A stretch of DNA of 64,000 nt from Homarus americanus (lineage: Eukaryota > Arthropoda > Malacostraca > Decapoda > Nephropidae). Positions 23,201-30,886 of this stretch are shown here, in pieces (positions within the stretch are counted from its first letter, which is position 1; each line of letters opens with the position of its first letter). The stretch covers positions 5,868,193 through 5,932,192 of the forward strand of contig NW_024748870.1 of the NCBI RefSeq assembly GCF_018991925.1, read 5' to 3'. A program made the position numbers and the translations under genes. The notes under the pieces were generated by a model. That model ran no database searches. It had not been told where the DNA came from and worked only from the letters and a program-made list of their open reading frames with translations.

Positions 23201-23758
23201 TTTTCTTCCGACTTTGAGATATGAAATAATGCATCATTCTGGAAAATTCCAAGAAAATTCCGGGAATGTGGGATTTCTTCCGGCTTTAAGAGAGTCATCT
23301 CGTCACCAGGAAATCTCTCATTCCCAGACGTGTTCTGCACCAATTGTTCTGTCTAACAGATATCACTTACATTACTAACTTTCTATCATAAGTCCATAGG
23401 CTGACTACATGCTTTGCTAGGAAATAAAGATTTTATAATCACTCCTTCCTTTTCCTCCATTCAGATTCAGGATATTTATTCTGATACCTGTATATAAGTA
23501 AAATGACAAGTACAGGTGTTAAATTTATAAGTGGTATTCTGTACTGTTCTTAACTTTTCTCTTCTGATCAGTCTGCTACAAGAGTACATGGGGAGCAGTG
23601 TGGAATATAATGCAGAGGATGTAGGTGTGGTAGTGGCCGAGAGCGTCTCCATGGATAATGATCCGCCCTCACCTTCCCTCTCAGATGAATCAAGACCTCG
23701 TAGTTCTACTGACTCCATGGACTCGGGCTGTGAATTTATTGAAAACATCGGAGGCTGA
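2109..23758 (+). CDS. SHCBP1 / Nessun dorma-like protein, ten exons, 5' end missing
   Basis: Join 2109-2222, 3786-3880, 5357-5446, 8968-9189, 9973-10135, 15117-15261, 15714-15881, 18861-19033, 19355-19473, 23572-23758: 1476 nt, 491 codons plus TGA, open throughout with matching phases at every GT-AG junction. The family is SHC SH2-domain-binding protein 1; the fly member, Nessun dorma, binds centralspindlin and acts at cytokinetic rings and intercellular bridges. The helical N-terminal part shows VTVPLMELYPL and FFYEHIWQAWD; a coiled segment follows (MEQLKARYEIL). From residue about 229 comes a right-handed parallel beta-helix of PbH1-type turns (VVVVLPGIHLL, FSLQNITV, ILTLNNVTFEG, VYDCGIGIQL, TITNNKKHGVLFVW). 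The C-terminus is acidic and Ser-rich. The human protein is about 670 aa, so roughly the first 150 residues lie upstream of the window. Identification is by family recognition; the cytokinesis role is inferred from homologues. Confidence 0.92.
2306..3540 (+). mobile_element. Non-autonomous DNA element, TATACTCG end family, copy 1
   Basis: Starts with CGTATATACTCGTGTGTAG and the motif GGGGGTCGACCTC, and ends with the inverted form (GGGTCGACCTATAAACGAGG, then GGGGTATAG). The interior is AT-rich with no open frame. Its right half (about 3030-3540) is closely similar to 6530-7045, and its middle to about 30480-30885. The related copy at 28739-30885 carries a Tigger-type transposase C-terminus, so this is probably an internally deleted Tigger-like element. 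It lies in intron 1 of the visible SHCBP1-like gene. Confidence 0.72.
3541..3785 (+). other. Intron sequence
   Basis: Nothing recognised apart from a GATGGATGGATAGATAGATG short repeat near 3594 and a CA run just before the acceptor. Confidence 0.4.
3786..3880 (+). CDS. SHCBP1-like exon b
   Basis: Acceptor TTCTTTAG, donor AG|GTAATG; 95 nt, phase 0 to 2. It encodes VTVPLMELYPLAEQ and TAEILDQI, one of the best conserved N-terminal stretches of the family. Confidence 0.88.
3881..4535 (+). other. Intron sequence, no feature
   Basis: AT-rich, unique-looking intron sequence between exon b and the fold-back element. Short open frames here have no family resemblance. Confidence 0.4.
4536..5339. mobile_element. 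Fold-back element with nested (CA)n palindrome
   Basis: An imperfect palindrome of about 800 bp centred near 4960. The outer arms are ACAGTCAACTATTAAAGTCC (about 4536) and, inverted, the matching sequence ending GTTGTTGACTGT (about 5338). The next arms are the inverted pair around 4560-4605 and 5268-5310 (CCATGAACC type). The inner arms are ATAATTGGAAAATCC (4870-4885) against GGATTTTCCAATTAT (5026-5042), with (GT)n/(CA)n at 4808-4850 mirrored at 5052-5086. No coding capacity is seen. Length and symmetry fit a fold-back or MITE-type DNA element, possibly one inserted in another. It lies in intron 2 of the SHCBP1-like gene. Confidence 0.7.
5357..5446 (+). CDS. SHCBP1-like exon c
   Basis: Acceptor TATTTCAG, donor ATT|GTATGT; 90 nt, phase 2 to 2. 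It encodes FFYEHIWQAWDLEEE, equivalent to the FFY..IWR.WDEEE block of vertebrate SHCBP1, and ends in TTRLK. This is the most diagnostic exon for the family. Confidence 0.9.
5447..6089 (+). other. Intron sequence with fragment of GCCAGAAC-end MITE
   Basis: AT-rich. At 5527-5575 a fragment (GATAGCCAGAACAATTGGTG) matches the end of the MITE family found at 15950-16380 and 22945-23375. Several TACAGTACAGTA tracts occur at 5740-5960. No gene seen. Confidence 0.5.
6269..6472 (-). pseudogene. Truncated Tigger transposase, N-terminal HTH only
   Basis: Begins at a Met before APKVDK and runs about 65 codons through the psq/CENP-B-like helix-turn-helix, then stops. Family transposases are about 500-550 aa, so more than 85% is missing. 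Confidence 0.75.
6525..7045 (+). mobile_element. Right half of TATACTCG-end element, copy 2 (nested)
   Basis: About 500 bp closely similar to 3035-3540, ending with GGGTCGACCTATAAACGAGG and then GACGAGTATATACGGTA, the complete outer terminus. There is no left end at 6525, so the copy is truncated at its entry point in the Tigger-like element. Confidence 0.75.
7235..8967 (+). other. Intron sequence with (TTA)n repeat and transposon ends
   Basis: No gene. A MITE fragment is seen near 7455-7550 (TCTCGGGTACG ... GAAGATTCTGGCTATCGGGG). A Tigger-type end occurs at 8335-8400 (GGTTTAACCTCTCTAGTCCGG). A (TTA)n microsatellite lies at 8459-8550. The stretch 7680-8330 has nothing recognisable. Confidence 0.5.
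8459..8550. repeat. (TTA)n microsatellite
   Basis: About 30 TTA units with two ACT interruptions, preceded by a 21-nt T run. Confidence 0.95.
8968..9189 (+). CDS. SHCBP1-like exon d
   Basis: Acceptor TTTTTTACCAG, donor TTTTTAG|GTTAGA; 222 nt, phase 2 to 2. It encodes YQDIEMGHIPSA, then a charged helical stretch ending MEQLKARYEILQDPVFR, which resembles the MEQLK..L..IENP segment of the vertebrate protein. The frame runs on to a stop at 9226, but the phase of the next exon requires the donor at 9190. Confidence 0.88.
9230..9605. mobile_element. MITE of the GGAATTTTC family, copy 1
   Basis: About 375 bp rich in repeated GGAATTTTC/CCCGGAAAA-type words (GGTAACGAGACGACTCTC at the left, CTAACGGAGATAGTACTC at the right). 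It is similar to 15950-16380 and, inverted, to 22945-23375. It begins only about 40 bp after exon d. No coding capacity. Confidence 0.65.
9973..10135 (+). CDS. SHCBP1-like exon e
   Basis: Acceptor TTTCTTTGTCAG, donor CCACAG|GTGAAG; 163 nt, phase 2 to 0. It encodes ELSNYEQQIERCR through LPDLIKCLPQ, a mostly helical linker between the N-terminal domain and the beta-helix. Confidence 0.85.
10545..10850 (+). mobile_element. LINE reverse transcriptase fragment
   Basis: Translates in pieces as EKYREKKSKLYFVF, KKAFDMVP and YEVKVGVHQGFV, equivalent to the fingers/palm blocks (LY..FVDLEKAFD.VPR; VKVGVHQGSVLSPLLF) of a non-LTR retrotransposon common in animals. Frameshifts and stops throughout. A fragment of what may be the same family lies at 14860-15055. 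Confidence 0.75.
10851..11904 (+). other. Intron sequence
   Basis: No gene recognised. A CRE-like palindrome TGACGTCA lies at 10995-11002, next to an inverted CCAAT (GATTGG); in an intron this may be chance. AT-rich with short G runs near 11755. Confidence 0.4.
11905..12798 (+). mobile_element. Tigger/mariner-like element, 894 bp, perfect termini
   Basis: Terminal inverted repeats CAGTGGTCCCTCGATTAA at both ends, flanked by TA on each side. Inside, a direct duplication of about 110 bp (about 12108-12215 and 12290-12396, CAGTGGAGTAAACATC start) precedes a short HTH-like frame at 12405-12500 (GIRTNALCKEYGMSSST, a psq/CENP-B-type recognition helix). The rest of the transposase is gone. It lies in intron 5 of the SHCBP1-like gene. 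Confidence 0.85.
13232..14537 (-). mobile_element. hAT superfamily element, decayed, with 8-bp target duplication
   Basis: Terminal repeats CAGTGGTGGGCACAG at both ends, with exact 8-bp direct repeats GTCATTGC at 13224-13231 and 14538-14545; an 8-bp duplication is the hAT hallmark. Subterminal regions are dense in TTAGCGGA/TCCGCTAA-type words on both strands. A minus-strand remnant at about 14320-14180 reads RAKRATLSDGNFERLTF then MKGNQHH, resembling the C-terminal dimerisation region of hAT transposases. The remaining interior is AT-rich and non-coding. Confidence 0.88.
14546..14855 (+). other. Intron sequence
   Basis: No feature beyond the flank of the hAT insertion. Confidence 0.4.
14856..15060 (+). 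mobile_element. LINE reverse transcriptase C-terminal fragment
   Basis: Encodes KFYYLGATISAGGG then, after a frame break, KFRRLLPLLTMVRR...KGKVHRTG, matching the widespread KF.YLGD.ISA.GG ... KFR.L.PLLT blocks of non-LTR reverse transcriptases. It ends about 55 bp before the next exon. Confidence 0.78.
15117..15261 (+). CDS. SHCBP1-like exon f, start of beta-helix
   Basis: Acceptor CCATTGTTTCAG, donor ATAG|GTAAGC; 145 nt, phase 0 to 1. It encodes FHDDEPCETYPSLQLALDM and VVVVLPGIHLL, equivalent to the S.....L..A...DTV...PG.Y block that opens the pectate-lyase-like helix in SHCBP1. Confidence 0.9.
15714..15881 (+). CDS. SHCBP1-like exon g, beta-helix turns
   Basis: Acceptor ATTTATAG, donor GAAG|GTAATG; 168 nt, phase 1 to 1. 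It encodes GLGDGVVIQGM and the repeated short beta-strand turns FSLQNITV and ILTLNNVTF, typical PbH1 repeats. Confidence 0.9.
15948..16385. mobile_element. MITE of the GGAATTTTC family, copy 2
   Basis: Terminal repeats AGTGATATTCCATTAGCCAG (left) and, inverted, AGTGATATCTCCATTACTCA (right). The interior holds many CCCGGAAAAT/GGAATTTTC words. The ends agree with copy 3 (22945-23375). An open frame through it is a by-product of the repeat. Confidence 0.75.
16386..16797 (+). other. Intron sequence
   Basis: AT-rich, no gene or repeat recognised except short G runs at 16760-16780. Confidence 0.4.
16798..18124 (+). mobile_element. CAGTCATGCGCCGGTTAAC-end element, copy 1, internally duplicated
   Basis: Begins at a TA with CAGTCATGCGCCGGTTAAC and a second inverted word (GTTAACCGAAATGG) just inside. 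The interior contains two tandem versions of an approximately 400-bp segment (about 17185-17570 and 17700-18124; both hold AACATAGCTGGGATTCTTG and end in TCTGAGATATTATATAA). These are separated by G-rich tracts. Closely related to 27601-28380 and more distantly to 22280-22570. No transposase seen. The end form suggests a non-autonomous Tigger/mariner-like element. Confidence 0.75.
18125..18770 (-). mobile_element. 3' end of a LINE with RNase H, inserted in the element above
   Basis: On the minus strand the frame from 18770 reads ADGLAKTGCNKATP (the N.xADxLAK end of an RNase H domain), then VLRKLPDLLYVYG, then a Cys/His finger (SCALCRRPDSRTLIHYLLRC) and PHTQRFRDACW. This order, RNase H then CCHC-like finger, is seen in I/Jockey-group non-LTR elements. 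The 3' tail is the short repeat AATTGAAATTGAAATT at 18125-18145. The element is 5'-truncated: only about the last 210 codons survive. A GCGCCGGTTAACGTCC word sits at the truncation point. Confidence 0.8.
18861..19033 (+). CDS. SHCBP1-like exon h, beta-helix turns
   Basis: Acceptor CCATCAACAG, donor GCAAAG|GTGAAC; 173 nt, phase 1 to 0. It encodes GVIARGCSGIGMDFREGA and VYDCGIGIQLKE. A (TC)n run (18789-18811) lies 50 nt before the acceptor. Confidence 0.9.
19355..19473 (+). CDS. SHCBP1-like exon i
   Basis: Acceptor GTGTTTCAG, donor AGAGTG|GTAAGT; 119 nt, phase 0 to 2. It encodes STITNNKKHGVLFVWP, the last clear beta-helix turn (compare N.I..N...GV..V.P of vertebrates). Confidence 0.9.
19474..20430 (+). 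other. Intron sequence with (AT)n
   Basis: AT-rich with an (AT)n run at 20208-20237 and repeated ATTCTTATAT words after it. No gene seen. Confidence 0.5.
20431..21800. other. Unassigned intron segment with 27-bp direct repeats
   Basis: A higher-GC segment unlike its flanks. The words CGATGAGGGAGAGTCACG and AATGCGTGA occur together twice, at about 20708-20735 and 20922-20950. An AATAAA with flanking TGTTACGAAC lies near 21460. This could be a piece of an LTR element, but no protease, integrase or reverse transcriptase frame and no matching LTR pair is visible. Confidence 0.35.
22080..22700. mobile_element. Decayed relative of the CAGTCATGCGCC-end element
   Basis: Contains CCGGGTTAACAGC, a G-rich tract (22160-22180) and the core AATATAAACATCATAG ... 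TGCAAAATATATGACATTTA ... CAAGGAATCCAGCAATG ... TTTGAGGTATTAT, paralleling 17185-17570. The termini are not clear. Confidence 0.6.
22800..22912. mobile_element. Tigger-type right terminus
   Basis: CCGCGTAAAGTGAGGGTTCACTG followed by TA, with the inverted word TTTACGCGGGCC before it; similar words at 28520-28610. Only the end is recognisable. Confidence 0.5.
22945..23375. mobile_element. MITE of the GGAATTTTC family, copy 3 (inverted)
   Basis: The right end, CACCAATTGTTCTGTCTAAC then AGATATCACTTA, is the reverse complement of the left end of copy 2. The interior holds GGAAAATTCC-type words, including a perfect inverted stretch at 23018-23062 (TTCCCAAAGCTGGAATTTTT and its complement). Confidence 0.75.
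23572..23758 (+). CDS. SHCBP1-like last coding exon
   Basis: Acceptor TCTGATCAG; 187 nt, phase 2 to stop TGA at 23756-23758. It encodes LLQEYMGSSVEYNAEDVG and an acidic/Ser-Pro-rich tail (NDPPSPSLSDESRPRSS). The tail holds SP/TP-like sites that might be phosphorylated, which is inference only. Confidence 0.88.
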
Positions 23759-23845
23759 TTAGTGTTTGTTTTATGCTCACAAACATGTTTAATATATACA
23801 CTATAGTGTTTTTCCTCAAGACGATTTATAGTTAAAGTAAGTTGA

Positions 23846-23851
23846 AATAAA
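23846..23851 (+). terminator. Poly(A) signal AATAAA of the SHCBP1-like gene
   Basis: First canonical AATAAA, 88 nt after the stop codon. Cleavage is expected within about 30 nt downstream. Not proven. Confidence 0.55.
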
Positions 23852-23869
23852 ATGAATAGTATGTACTGT

Positions 23870-25505
23870 ATATCTGAACAAATGAAATACTGTACATTTA
23901 TTATTTACATGATATGGTTAATTTTCCTTTGTTGAAAACAATTATGTAATTATGAGTTTTTAATGCAGCCAGATAGAACATATAAAATAGTAATGATAAT
24001 ATTAATACAGTATGATAATAATAGCATTTGTAAAAAAAAAGTATATATTGCTTAAGCTCTTGTACAGTGATGCATGAATAGTTTGTTATTACATAGTGTG
24101 TGCACCTTTGTAAACCTGTATGTTGAGGCATGATTGCACTTTTGAGGCTCCAAAATTCTGAAATATTCATTACAGTACTACAGTATCTGTAATTCTCAAC
24201 TTATATGAATCTCATTCATCTAAATATTCATTTTCCTTCTGTCCCATTTTAACTTCTTTGAACTTTCTTCTTTTCTATCCTCCATTGTGTGTTGAACTCC
24301 ATGTAAAAGTACAAAAAGTGGCACACTTCCAAGGAAGCTTTATATTTCTTACTCGATAAATTTTAAAGTATAGTACTGTACTGTAATTAAACAGAGATAC
24401 AGCCCAAGCTTCCAAACCTAAGGTTCACTGTTTCACACCCACAGCATGCCCATTTCACATATCTGTAAGTTATTACCTAATTTTACACTAGTAAATGAAG
24501 CAATCAAGTGCATTGCTGGCCACACTGCCTCTTCATGTACTGAAGGATACTGTGTATTATATCCATACTGCCTCAAACAAGCCATCAGGCTAATGGGACC
24601 AACTTTTGCTTATCACACTGATTAAGAAGTTGCAGTTTTCATGTTTTTGTTATCCACCCATTTGTAGAGTTTACACCATCTTTTAACGATTGTATTCATT
24701 CCTTACTCCTTTTGGTTTTATCTTTTTGTTTTGCCACCTCAATTTAAATTTTTTCTTTGCTTCATTTGCTCCTGTTCCCCACTTGAATACTGAGAGAGAC
24801 TCCTCCCTTCCTATTTCTCTCACAGTCTCAATGTAGGTATTAGCAGTCTTACCTTACTACAAAGTTAATGTGGAGAATCCTCCTGTCAGTTATTTCCTTG
24901 TTTTTAAGTATAGTAATTGGCTTTTGAAGGTGCAGTGATGGGCACATGTTATGGATATGTACATTACTGTATATACAAGGCCAGATTGATTTTATCGTAA
25001 GTGCAGTAAAATACCAATTTTATAGAATAGTTCGGGACCAAGTCCATTTTTAAAAATAAATTTTTCTCGAGAATCAATACAAATGAAAGACTTGACTACA
25101 TTTTGCAAGCTTACATAAGGTTTCACAATGTAATAGCTCCACTTTCTTGTTTGCTGTCAGAGTAAGTCCTCTTATGTTTTGCTGTAAATGATGCTGGGCA
25201 ATCCATTGATCGTTTTTGGGGGAAGATAATGTTAACACTGAGGTGCAAAACATAGTAATCAAAACACAAGAGTGATGTGAGCTGGCCTGAGTCAACATGT
25301 GGGCTGATTCCCACACGGGGAAAGATGGCGGAGGATTTAATTCAACATATCTTCTCAGCAGAACCAAGTGTAGGTAGTGGAACACATCCATTCCCCAAAT
25401 TTTCCATTTCTATTAAATTACATATACAGTATAAGTTCAGTACAGTACATAAAATTGGTATTTTACTCTTATTGCAGTATTCTGTCCTATGTGGTAGAAG
25501 GCAGT
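23870..25505. other. Intergenic, no gene recognised
   Basis: AT-rich sequence after the first gene. Short open frames on both strands lack family resemblance and splice context. Confidence 0.5.
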
Positions 25506-25880
25506 TGCCATACAGTATTTTCTCGATATAACAGAATCCGTTAAAGGAATTCCGATTTTAAGAAACGATTTTTTCCATTACTGATTTTCCAATTTAGCGA
25601 ACTAAATTGAGTAGAATTTCGTTAATTCCACCAAAACGGCTGCAAACAGCACTGCTCGCTTGCTCAGTCTGTGTCCTGTGTGTGTGCTATCTGCCCATTC
25701 ACTGCTTGTGACTGTTTCTTGCCCTATATGTGCTATGAAATCATGGCAAAAGTGAAGCAAAGGTCTCAGTAAGGAAATGGGTGTGTTTTTTAACGGACTC
25801 TACCCAATTTAACGAACTTCCGTTAAATTGGGAAATAATAAATGGAAAAGAATTCACAACTCATTTTAACGGAGAGGAGA
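25506..25880. mobile_element. Possible Tigger/mariner-like fragment (CAGTATTTTCTCGATATAAC end)
   Basis: Begins TACAGTATTTTCTCGATATAAC with several AATTTAACGAAC/GTTAAATTGGG inverted words, as in transposon subterminal repeats. The right end is not found. Confidence 0.45.
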
Positions 25881-26049
25881 GGCTCAAATTAGTTTACTTT
25901 AAGATTATTGAATGTTTTATTATATATATTATTGTAAAACAAGGGAAGGATGGTTTATGGTTTTAGATTTTGATTAGACAGCTGAATATTTGGTTGACCA
26001 TGAATATTTTTTTGTCACGAAGAAAGATAATGAAAAAATAACATGTGAC

Positions 26050-26465
26050 CATCTGCAGTATGTACAAACTCTTGTTATTTGCAGGAGTTAGATTCCAAGG
26101 AATGGCATGAATAGGCAAAACTGTGAAGCGCAACTTCTACTACCTTAGTGCACTATGTCAAACAACCGACCAGCTGCGGCAGCCTTCATCCCCACTCTTA
26201 ACTCTCTTTGTCAGGGTTATATCTGGCTTCTGCCTTTTACATTTTACTCCACTAGCATCACTAGCACTGACACTAGGCAGTGTTTTAGGGGCCATTTCAC
26301 ACAGAAACCCTAAAGTTTTGAGAGTACAACACAAAATGCTGCATGGGGTGACTTGTTGTATTGTGGAAAAAGGCTCGCAGGCTAGCCGCCATAGCCACCA
26401 TCTGCTTACTGCGAATCGTTGAAACGAATCGAAACCCGCAAATAGCAAGGGTCTACTGCTTTGTT
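26050..26465 (-). mobile_element. Tigger-like element, 5' fragment
   Basis: Minus strand: the end GCAGTAGACCCTTGCTATTT (26457 leftwards), then a frame holding MAPKTLPSVSASDASGVK, typical of the Met-Ala-Pro-Lys start of jerky/Tigger transposases, followed by basic CKRQKPDITLTKR. The opposite end near 26075 shows CTTGTTATTTGCAGGAGTTAG. The catalytic part is missing. Confidence 0.7.
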
Positions 26466-27600
26466 TATTGTATTGGTTTTACATGTTGTCTTAGCTCACC
26501 AAAGCCCTTCACTCCATTCTGCTTGGCTGTGTCCTTCCCCACATGATGAATAATAAATAAATAATTAATGGGGGTTTCTGGGGTGAAGTGAGATGATTTT
26601 TACTTAGGATTAGGAACTAAGGTATTCTGTCTCCAGAACATTTGCAGAAACAGGAAAATTCTTCCCGATCAGTTTAATTGAATGATTATACAGGATCGTA
26701 CTTGGCAGAGAAGGAAACTCCCATGTATGCCATTTTATTTTCAAAGAAAGGTAATGAAGTATTGAAACATATTGTAAATTAATTCCTTAGTGTCAGACAT
26801 TGCTACTCATCTGCCAGTGTTTAGTCTGGAGATGTTCTGTATCCTGTATATTGTTTTTAAAGAATTATTTGTTTCATTCCAATGATTTGAAATGTAACTG
26901 AAAGGAGGATATAGACTAAATGCTTGTATATTTTGATCAAGTATTTACAAAATGTTTATTTTTTTGCATTGTTGGTTGTATTTGATTTGTATTTCAATAT
27001 TGCTTCAATGTGTGTGATTAACATACAGTATACAGTAAATATTTTTTCTTGATGGCTGTGACTATATATGGTAATGAATTAGAAAGGCAAATTGTGATTG
27101 AATTAGTTACATATTGGTGAATGAAATTTATGGTAATGTAGTATATATTAGGTTCTTTTCAACACATTCAAGAAAATTATAATATAAACACATTTTTTAG
27201 CTTGTTTTAATAGTTATTCCATTGAAGGGTGATGTCTCCATTAGATAATTCATACCTGGCATCAGAATACCTACCATGCAAAAGTAAGTCTGCCCTACAA
27301 TTTTGCTTCAAAACACAAACAGCATGTACAGTAGCTAAAACAGTATCTGTGAATACTCTGTGTGAAACAATATGAGACCAAGGATGATAGATTGTTCTGC
27401 CCACACGTTGGTAGCCCTGTATTCACATGGGTACCGTATATTGATTTGTAGCGACATTTTCCGCCATACTCCTAGTAAGTATATTTGTAATGCCGTCAAA
27501 TAATTTTTTTCAAGCACTCGGTTACTGATTTAGTTTTGCATAACCATTATACAACAAACATTGTGTAGTGTAAATATATTATTTTTGTGTAGTGTAAATA
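26466..27600. other. Intergenic, no gene recognised
   Basis: AT-rich. Nothing beyond short open frames. Confidence 0.5.
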
Positions 27601-28380
27601 CAGTCATGCGCCGGTTAACGTCCTAGATACATTCTTGGAAACGTGACGTTAACCGAAATGGACGTTGTCCGATCATCACATAAACTTTTTATTTATACTT
27701 ACGTGTATGTGGAATACTATATACGTACATATACACTTTTACTCTTAAATCACTACTGTAATGTGATACAGGTGATTCATTTTTATCTCTAGTGCAAAAT
27801 ACATGAGTTTATATTAAAATTATTCGCTGTTTTACAAGGATTCCAGCAACGCCAGCAGATGGGGGAGAGAGTGGGTGGGAGCGAGCTAGGGGGCGTGGGG
27901 GGAAGGGAGGTAGTACGTTTGACAGTTGGTAGTGAAATGACCTGGGTGAATATAATTAACATAGCTGGGATTCTTGTAACATACTGATAAATTTGAATAT
28001 AAACATGCTATAATTTGCACAAGACAAAACAATTTTAGTGGTGTAATCAAATTAGTACATGTGCACTCCAGCTTTGCGCAAAGGTCATTTATTTCTATTA
28101 CGTTTCTTTTAGTATGGTGTGTGCATGTAAATGGATGAAAGTAAATGAAGAAATCTATGTAAATCTACCCTAAAATACAGTTGAAATTTTTTTTATAAAA
28201 TGTACTACAGTATTGTACATTAATGTACTACATTTTTTATATCTTGAGCAAAATATATGATGCTTATATTCAAATTAATCTCTGTCTTGCAAGGATTTCA
28301 GCAATGCAAATTATATTATCCTAACTTTAGTCTGAGATATTATATAATATAAACATAAAGAAATCACCAATCTTTTATTT
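27601..28380 (+). mobile_element. CAGTCATGCGCCGGTTAAC-end element, copy 2
   Basis: Begins after TA with CAGTCATGCGCCGGTTAAC. It follows copy 1 (16798 onward) closely, including the G-rich tract near 27860-27910, but has a single copy of the approximately 400-bp internal segment. A right terminus is not identified. Confidence 0.8.
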
Positions 28381-28738
28381 TGGAACACAGGGTGGTGGGA
28401 AGACGGGGGGAGGGAGCGGGAGGTGAGGTGACAGAATGTCTGGCGTTTGTTTGTTTATTTATTTGAGATAAGATTTGACAATTGGCGCTGAAAGCCTGCC
28501 TGCGTGTTTATTTATCATTACAGTATTAGCCCGCTTTACGCAGTTTCACTTTCCGCGATTTATCATTTACGCGGTGCCTCGCCAGAACCGGACTTTCACT
28601 TTCCGCAGTGCATCTACCCATATACAGTCAGCCCTTAACATACGCGGGGGTTACGTAACAGAGATACCCATGGATGTTAAAAATCTGCGTATATGTCCTG
28701 CCCCCCCAAAACCATGGTTCCCCCCATGTCTTTATTTA
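28381..28738. other. Mixed transposon termini
   Basis: Two Tigger-like end fragments: TTTACGCAGTTTCACTTTCC (about 28530-28610) and CAGTCAGCCCTTAACATACG after TA at 28626. Each breaks off abruptly, which suggests nested insertions. Confidence 0.5.
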
Positions 28739-30885
28739 CCGTATATACCTGTGTGTAGTTCAAGTTTGTAAGACCAAATTATTTGGCAAAAAATTGGGGG
28801 TCGACCTCTAAACGGGTAATAGTTTCGTTAGGTTGAAAAATTATTTACCAGTAACTACCAGTAAACAATGGAAACGATGCTCCAACGCACCACCAGCTGT
28901 GAGTGTCGGTACAGTTGCCAGGGCAGATCTCTTGCGTCATCATAGTAAGCCCAAAGTAACCAAATGCATGGTATGGTAGCACAGGACGATGTAAAACAAA
29001 GTATTCATTTATTAAAGTTTTTTATAGATACTGTACATAAATTTTTGTTCATTACATTTGAAACATCAATCTTTGTTAATTAAATTTGAAACAAAAGAAA
29101 ACTACGATACCTTATTTTCATTAAAATATTACATCACAAGTATATTTTACCTTAACTGTGACTGAATGAATATAGGTATTCTCAGAAATAAATATGGAAA
29201 TATAATATTTTTGCTGGAATGACGTACATATTACATTGGAAAGACGAAAACAATGACTTTCGCTTTCTTTCGTTATTCAAAAGATTTTACCGTAATTGCT
29301 TTTCGAATGGTTTTCAGTTAAAAAACTGTTGTACTCGTACTGTATTACAATAATATTCTATCCTATCATTAGCCTTATAATCCCACAACTGAAAACCATT
29401 TGAAAAGCGATTACGTTAACATCTTTTGAACGAAAGAAAGAGAAAGTCATTGCTTTCGTCACAATTTTATCCCACTTTCCACTGTAATACGTACTGTACA
29501 TCATTTCAGCAAAAATATTACATTTCCATGTTATCAGAAATAAATGGTAGTTTTGTTGAAACGTAATGTACAATATTTAATATTAAAATGCAAAAATAGC
29601 TATAAAAACAATTAATACACCCGTAATGTACTGGCTGGCATCTCCACTCGTCCCTGCTCCATCGTCCAAGGTCACCACTCCTCCCAACTCGCTCCCTCCG
29701 CTCCTTCCTCACCGTCACTACTGCCGACAACGAACACAAATGTTTTGTGAATAACTGCACCTCCACTTCCTATGTACAGTACTGAACTGTACTGTGCAAG
29801 AAAAGCTATTACAAAAAAGAGATAAAAATTTCACTTTACTGTACAGTACCTATCCTCGGCGACAGGACGAGTGTCATCGGGCTCATCGTCACTCAATTCC
29901 ATAACGGGTGGTGAAGTGGGGGCGACGGTGGATTCAGCTGCTTCCTCACTGCCGCCAGTGATTGATGGTGTTAAATCTCTCCTTCGATGATCAAAGAACA
30001 TGGTGATGGGGAGTTGTCGTCTCTTTCATTCATTTCTTCCATGATGTTTTTGTATGGAGCGAAAACTTCATCCATCCCTTGCATGAATTTCAGGGCACGC
30101 ACCATGGAGGGGTCCATACTATAGGCCACGTTTTTCAGTGCCTCAATATTCCTGGTCATCTCCCCCAACTTCTCCAACGTTATTTCTTGGTGCTCTTTCC
30201 TCTTCCTCATCCTCTTTCCCTTTTGCCTCCTCTTCCTTGCCTGAGTCTACTAACTCCTGTAGATCCTCCTCGGTCAGCTCAGTGTCGTGCTCTTCAATAA
30301 GCTCCCTAATCTCGTCTTCTGCCATGTCCTGGAAGCCTTCAGCAGCCACTTTCCTTGACAGTGCCAGGGTCTTTCTGAATATTTTCATTAAAATCCATCA
30401 AAATCATTTTCCTTGTCATCGTCTTAAGAACCAAACAGCTCCTCCCAGTCTTCTCCTTGAACAGGGCTAGAGGGTATGTGTTTTTCGAATCGTTTTCAAT
30501 TAAAAAAATGTTACATCAAATGTATATTTTACCTAAACTGTGCCTGAATGAATATATTCTCAGAAATAAATAGTAGTTTTGCTGAAACGTGATGTATTTC
30601 AATGTAAAATAGGATAAAATACATGACGAAAACAAAAGACTTTACCTAACCTTCCAATGTTCAATTGATGTTACTCGTTTTTTTAATAGTTTTCGGTTAA
30701 AATACTGTTATATTACAATGATATTATATTCATACTGTGCTTGATATACTACATTCACGGAAATGTAATATTTTTGCTGAAATGACGTACGTATTACAGA
30801 GGAAAGTGACGAAAGCAATGACTCGCTTTCTTTCGTTCAAAAGATGTTACTGTAATCGCTTTTCGAATGGTTTTCAGTTAAAAAC
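28739..30885 (-). mobile_element. TATACTCG-end element, copy 3, with transposase remnant
   Basis: The left end (GTATATACCTGTGTGTAG ... GGGGGTCGACCTC) matches copy 1 at 2306, and 30480-30885 matches about 2810-3230. Between them the minus strand encodes a Tigger-type C-terminal tail. An inverted duplication of about 150 bp lies at 29190-29335 and 29385-29545. The right terminus is missing; the copy stops at 30885 where a tandem duplication starts. This is the copy that ties the family to Tigger-like transposases. Confidence 0.75.
29971..30388 (-). pseudogene. Tigger-like transposase C-terminal tail, frameshifted
   Basis: Two minus-strand frames. 30388-30143 contains GFQDMAEDEIRELIEEHDTE then LTEEDLQELV, the EEI.ELI..H.EELT.EDL.EL block typical of Tigger/jerky proteins. 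The second, 30210-29971, contains KLGEMTRNIEALKN and VRALKFMQGMDEVFAPYKNI. A frameshift lies between them near 30145-30205. No DDE core remains nearby. Confidence 0.75.
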
Positions 30886-30886
30886 A

